Source: Fidelibacterota bacterium REDSEA-S14_B6
GTDB taxonomy: Bacteria; Fidelibacterota; Marinisomatia; Marinisomatales; S15-B10
Assembly (NCBI GenBank): GCA_001626655.1
Contig: LUOC01000067.1
Location: forward strand, 4,879-10,921
Length of the DNA: 6,043 nucleotides
Direction of reading: 5' to 3'
Position numbers and translations under genes: made by a program. Below, piece after piece: positions 5,408-6,043 of the stretch. The notes beneath the pieces are model-generated. The model was given only the letters and a program-made list of their open reading frames with translations, was not told where the DNA came from and made no database searches. Each line of letters opens with the position of its first letter. Position 1 is the first letter of the stretch.

Positions 5408-6043
5408 ATGGCGCTGATTAATATCAGAAGAAACCTGAAGTACTGGTTTGTCGTCGGCATTTTGCTGACTGGAGACACAGTTGCTGGCGTATTCGCGTTC
5501 CTCAGTACGGCGGGAACGGCGCTACAGGAACGTCTTTGGTCATCTACTGAGATCGCCGCCACACTGGCGGCCGTCCAGCTGGTGTGGACGGGACTTTTCT
5601 ACGCCAACGGCCGGTACCGTGTCGATCCGACACTTTCGCGATTCAGGGAAATCCAATCTCTTCTAAGAATCACCCTTACGTCGGTTTTGGTGGTTATCGT
5701 GCTGAATGAGATGCGCCCGGGACTTCTTGCGGTTGAGAGTTCCTTAGTTCTCACTTACTGGTTTTATCTGGTGGCCGGTCTAACGGCTAGCCGAATGACC
5801 ATCAGGATGGTTCAGAAAGCAATGTTGGCAAAAGGCTACGGAAAGAAGAATACAATCATTATCGGAACAGACAGCCGCGCCATTGAGATAGCAGACCATC
5901 TCGCCGTTGAATCGACGGGCCATGAACTGCTCGGTTTTGTCAAATCTCGGAACGGTGATGCGATGCAGTCTGAGGAGAGTGCAGCCGCCCCTGTGCTCGG
6001 TGAAATGAGCAACATCCGCCAAATCATTGACGATCATCACATC
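5408..6043 (+). CDS. Polyprenyl-phosphate sugar-1-phosphate transferase, N-terminal part (WbaP/WcaJ-like)
   Basis: The frame is open to the right edge, giving 212 residues without the catalytic domain. Four hydrophobic segments (about 11-32, 48-66, 85-100 and 110-128) are followed by a basic linker and a Rossmann-like start, NTIIIGTDSRAIEIADHL (148-165). ELLGFV (173-178), PVLGEMSNIRQII (195-207) and DDHHI then follow. Four membrane helices plus this CoA-binding-like domain are the normal N-terminal half of large PHPT enzymes, whose C-terminal half (off the window) transfers a hexose-1-phosphate from a UDP-sugar to undecaprenyl phosphate and so begins repeat-unit assembly. An epimerase/dehydratase of the FlaA1/CapD type shares a similar N-terminal half and cannot be excluded. 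ATG 5408 is the first start after the in-frame TAA at 5396. Its ribosome site is weak and A-rich. The gene is separated from the upstream run by a terminator and the candidate leader RNA. Confidence 0.88.
   Translation, partial: MALINIRRNLKYWFVVGILLTGDTVAGVFAFLSTAGTALQERLWSSTEIAATLAAVQLVWTGLFYANGRYRVDPTLSRFREIQSLLRITLTSVLVVIVLNEMRPGLLAVESSLVLTYWFYLVAGLTASRMTIRMVQKAMLAKGYGKKNTIIIGTDSRAIEIADHLAVESTGHELLGFVKSRNGDAMQSEESAAAPVLGEMSNIRQIIDDHHI

Noticed and set aside
5314..5421. A 35-codon ATG frame running through the terminator into the next gene (possible leader peptide).
   Set aside because: No ribosome site upstream, no run of regulatory codons, and it overlaps the start of the real gene.
1..6043. 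Searched for tRNA, rRNA, CRISPR repeats, insertion sequences and long direct or inverted repeats.
   Set aside because: None seen by eye; the window is almost fully coding apart from the gaps described.

Overview
This window reads as a one-directional surface-polysaccharide (O-antigen, capsule or exopolysaccharide) biosynthesis cluster. All seven genes are on the + strand. The likely source is a diderm bacterium of moderate GC content: the sixth gene has a lipoprotein-like N-terminus and the set suits a lipid-linked glycan pathway. No gene fixes the phylum, so I do not assign one.

Layout: (1) 1-315, C-terminal tail of a polytopic membrane protein, most likely the Wzx-type flippase. (2) 312-1448, a GT-B family 4 glycosyltransferase. 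(3) 1514-2533, an ExoA-like family 2 glycosyltransferase with C-terminal membrane segments. (4) 2546-3046, a left-handed beta-helix acyltransferase. (5) 3043-4155, a PLP-dependent DegT/DnrJ/EryC1/StrS sugar aminotransferase. (6) 4152-5189, a lipoprotein-like NodB/CE4-type polysaccharide deacetylase. (7) 5408-6043, the N-terminal 212 residues of a polyprenyl-phosphate glycosyl-1-phosphate transferase (WbaP/WcaJ-like), cut by the window edge. Genes 1/2, 4/5 and 5/6 overlap by 4 bases, and genes 3/4 are 12 bases apart. Only the 65-base gap before gene 3 and the 218-base gap before gene 7 break the packing.

Working model: gene 7 would load the first sugar phosphate onto undecaprenyl phosphate. 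Genes 2 and 3 would extend the repeat unit. Genes 5 and 4 would aminate and then N-acylate a nucleotide sugar. Gene 1 would flip the lipid-linked unit, and gene 6 would trim acetyl groups from the exported glycan. The dehydratase or dehydrogenase that should supply the keto-sugar is not in the window.

The most interesting region is the gap at 5190-5407. It holds a clear intrinsic terminator, preceded by sequence that folds into a long hairpin with a perfect 10-bp core and an apical hairpin. A separate upstream segment can pair with the 5' arm of the terminator, and a further 7-bp pairing can close the whole element. Together these look like a leader RNA or attenuator in front of the initiating glycosyltransferase gene. 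This is read from complementarity alone, and I could not assign it to a known RNA family.
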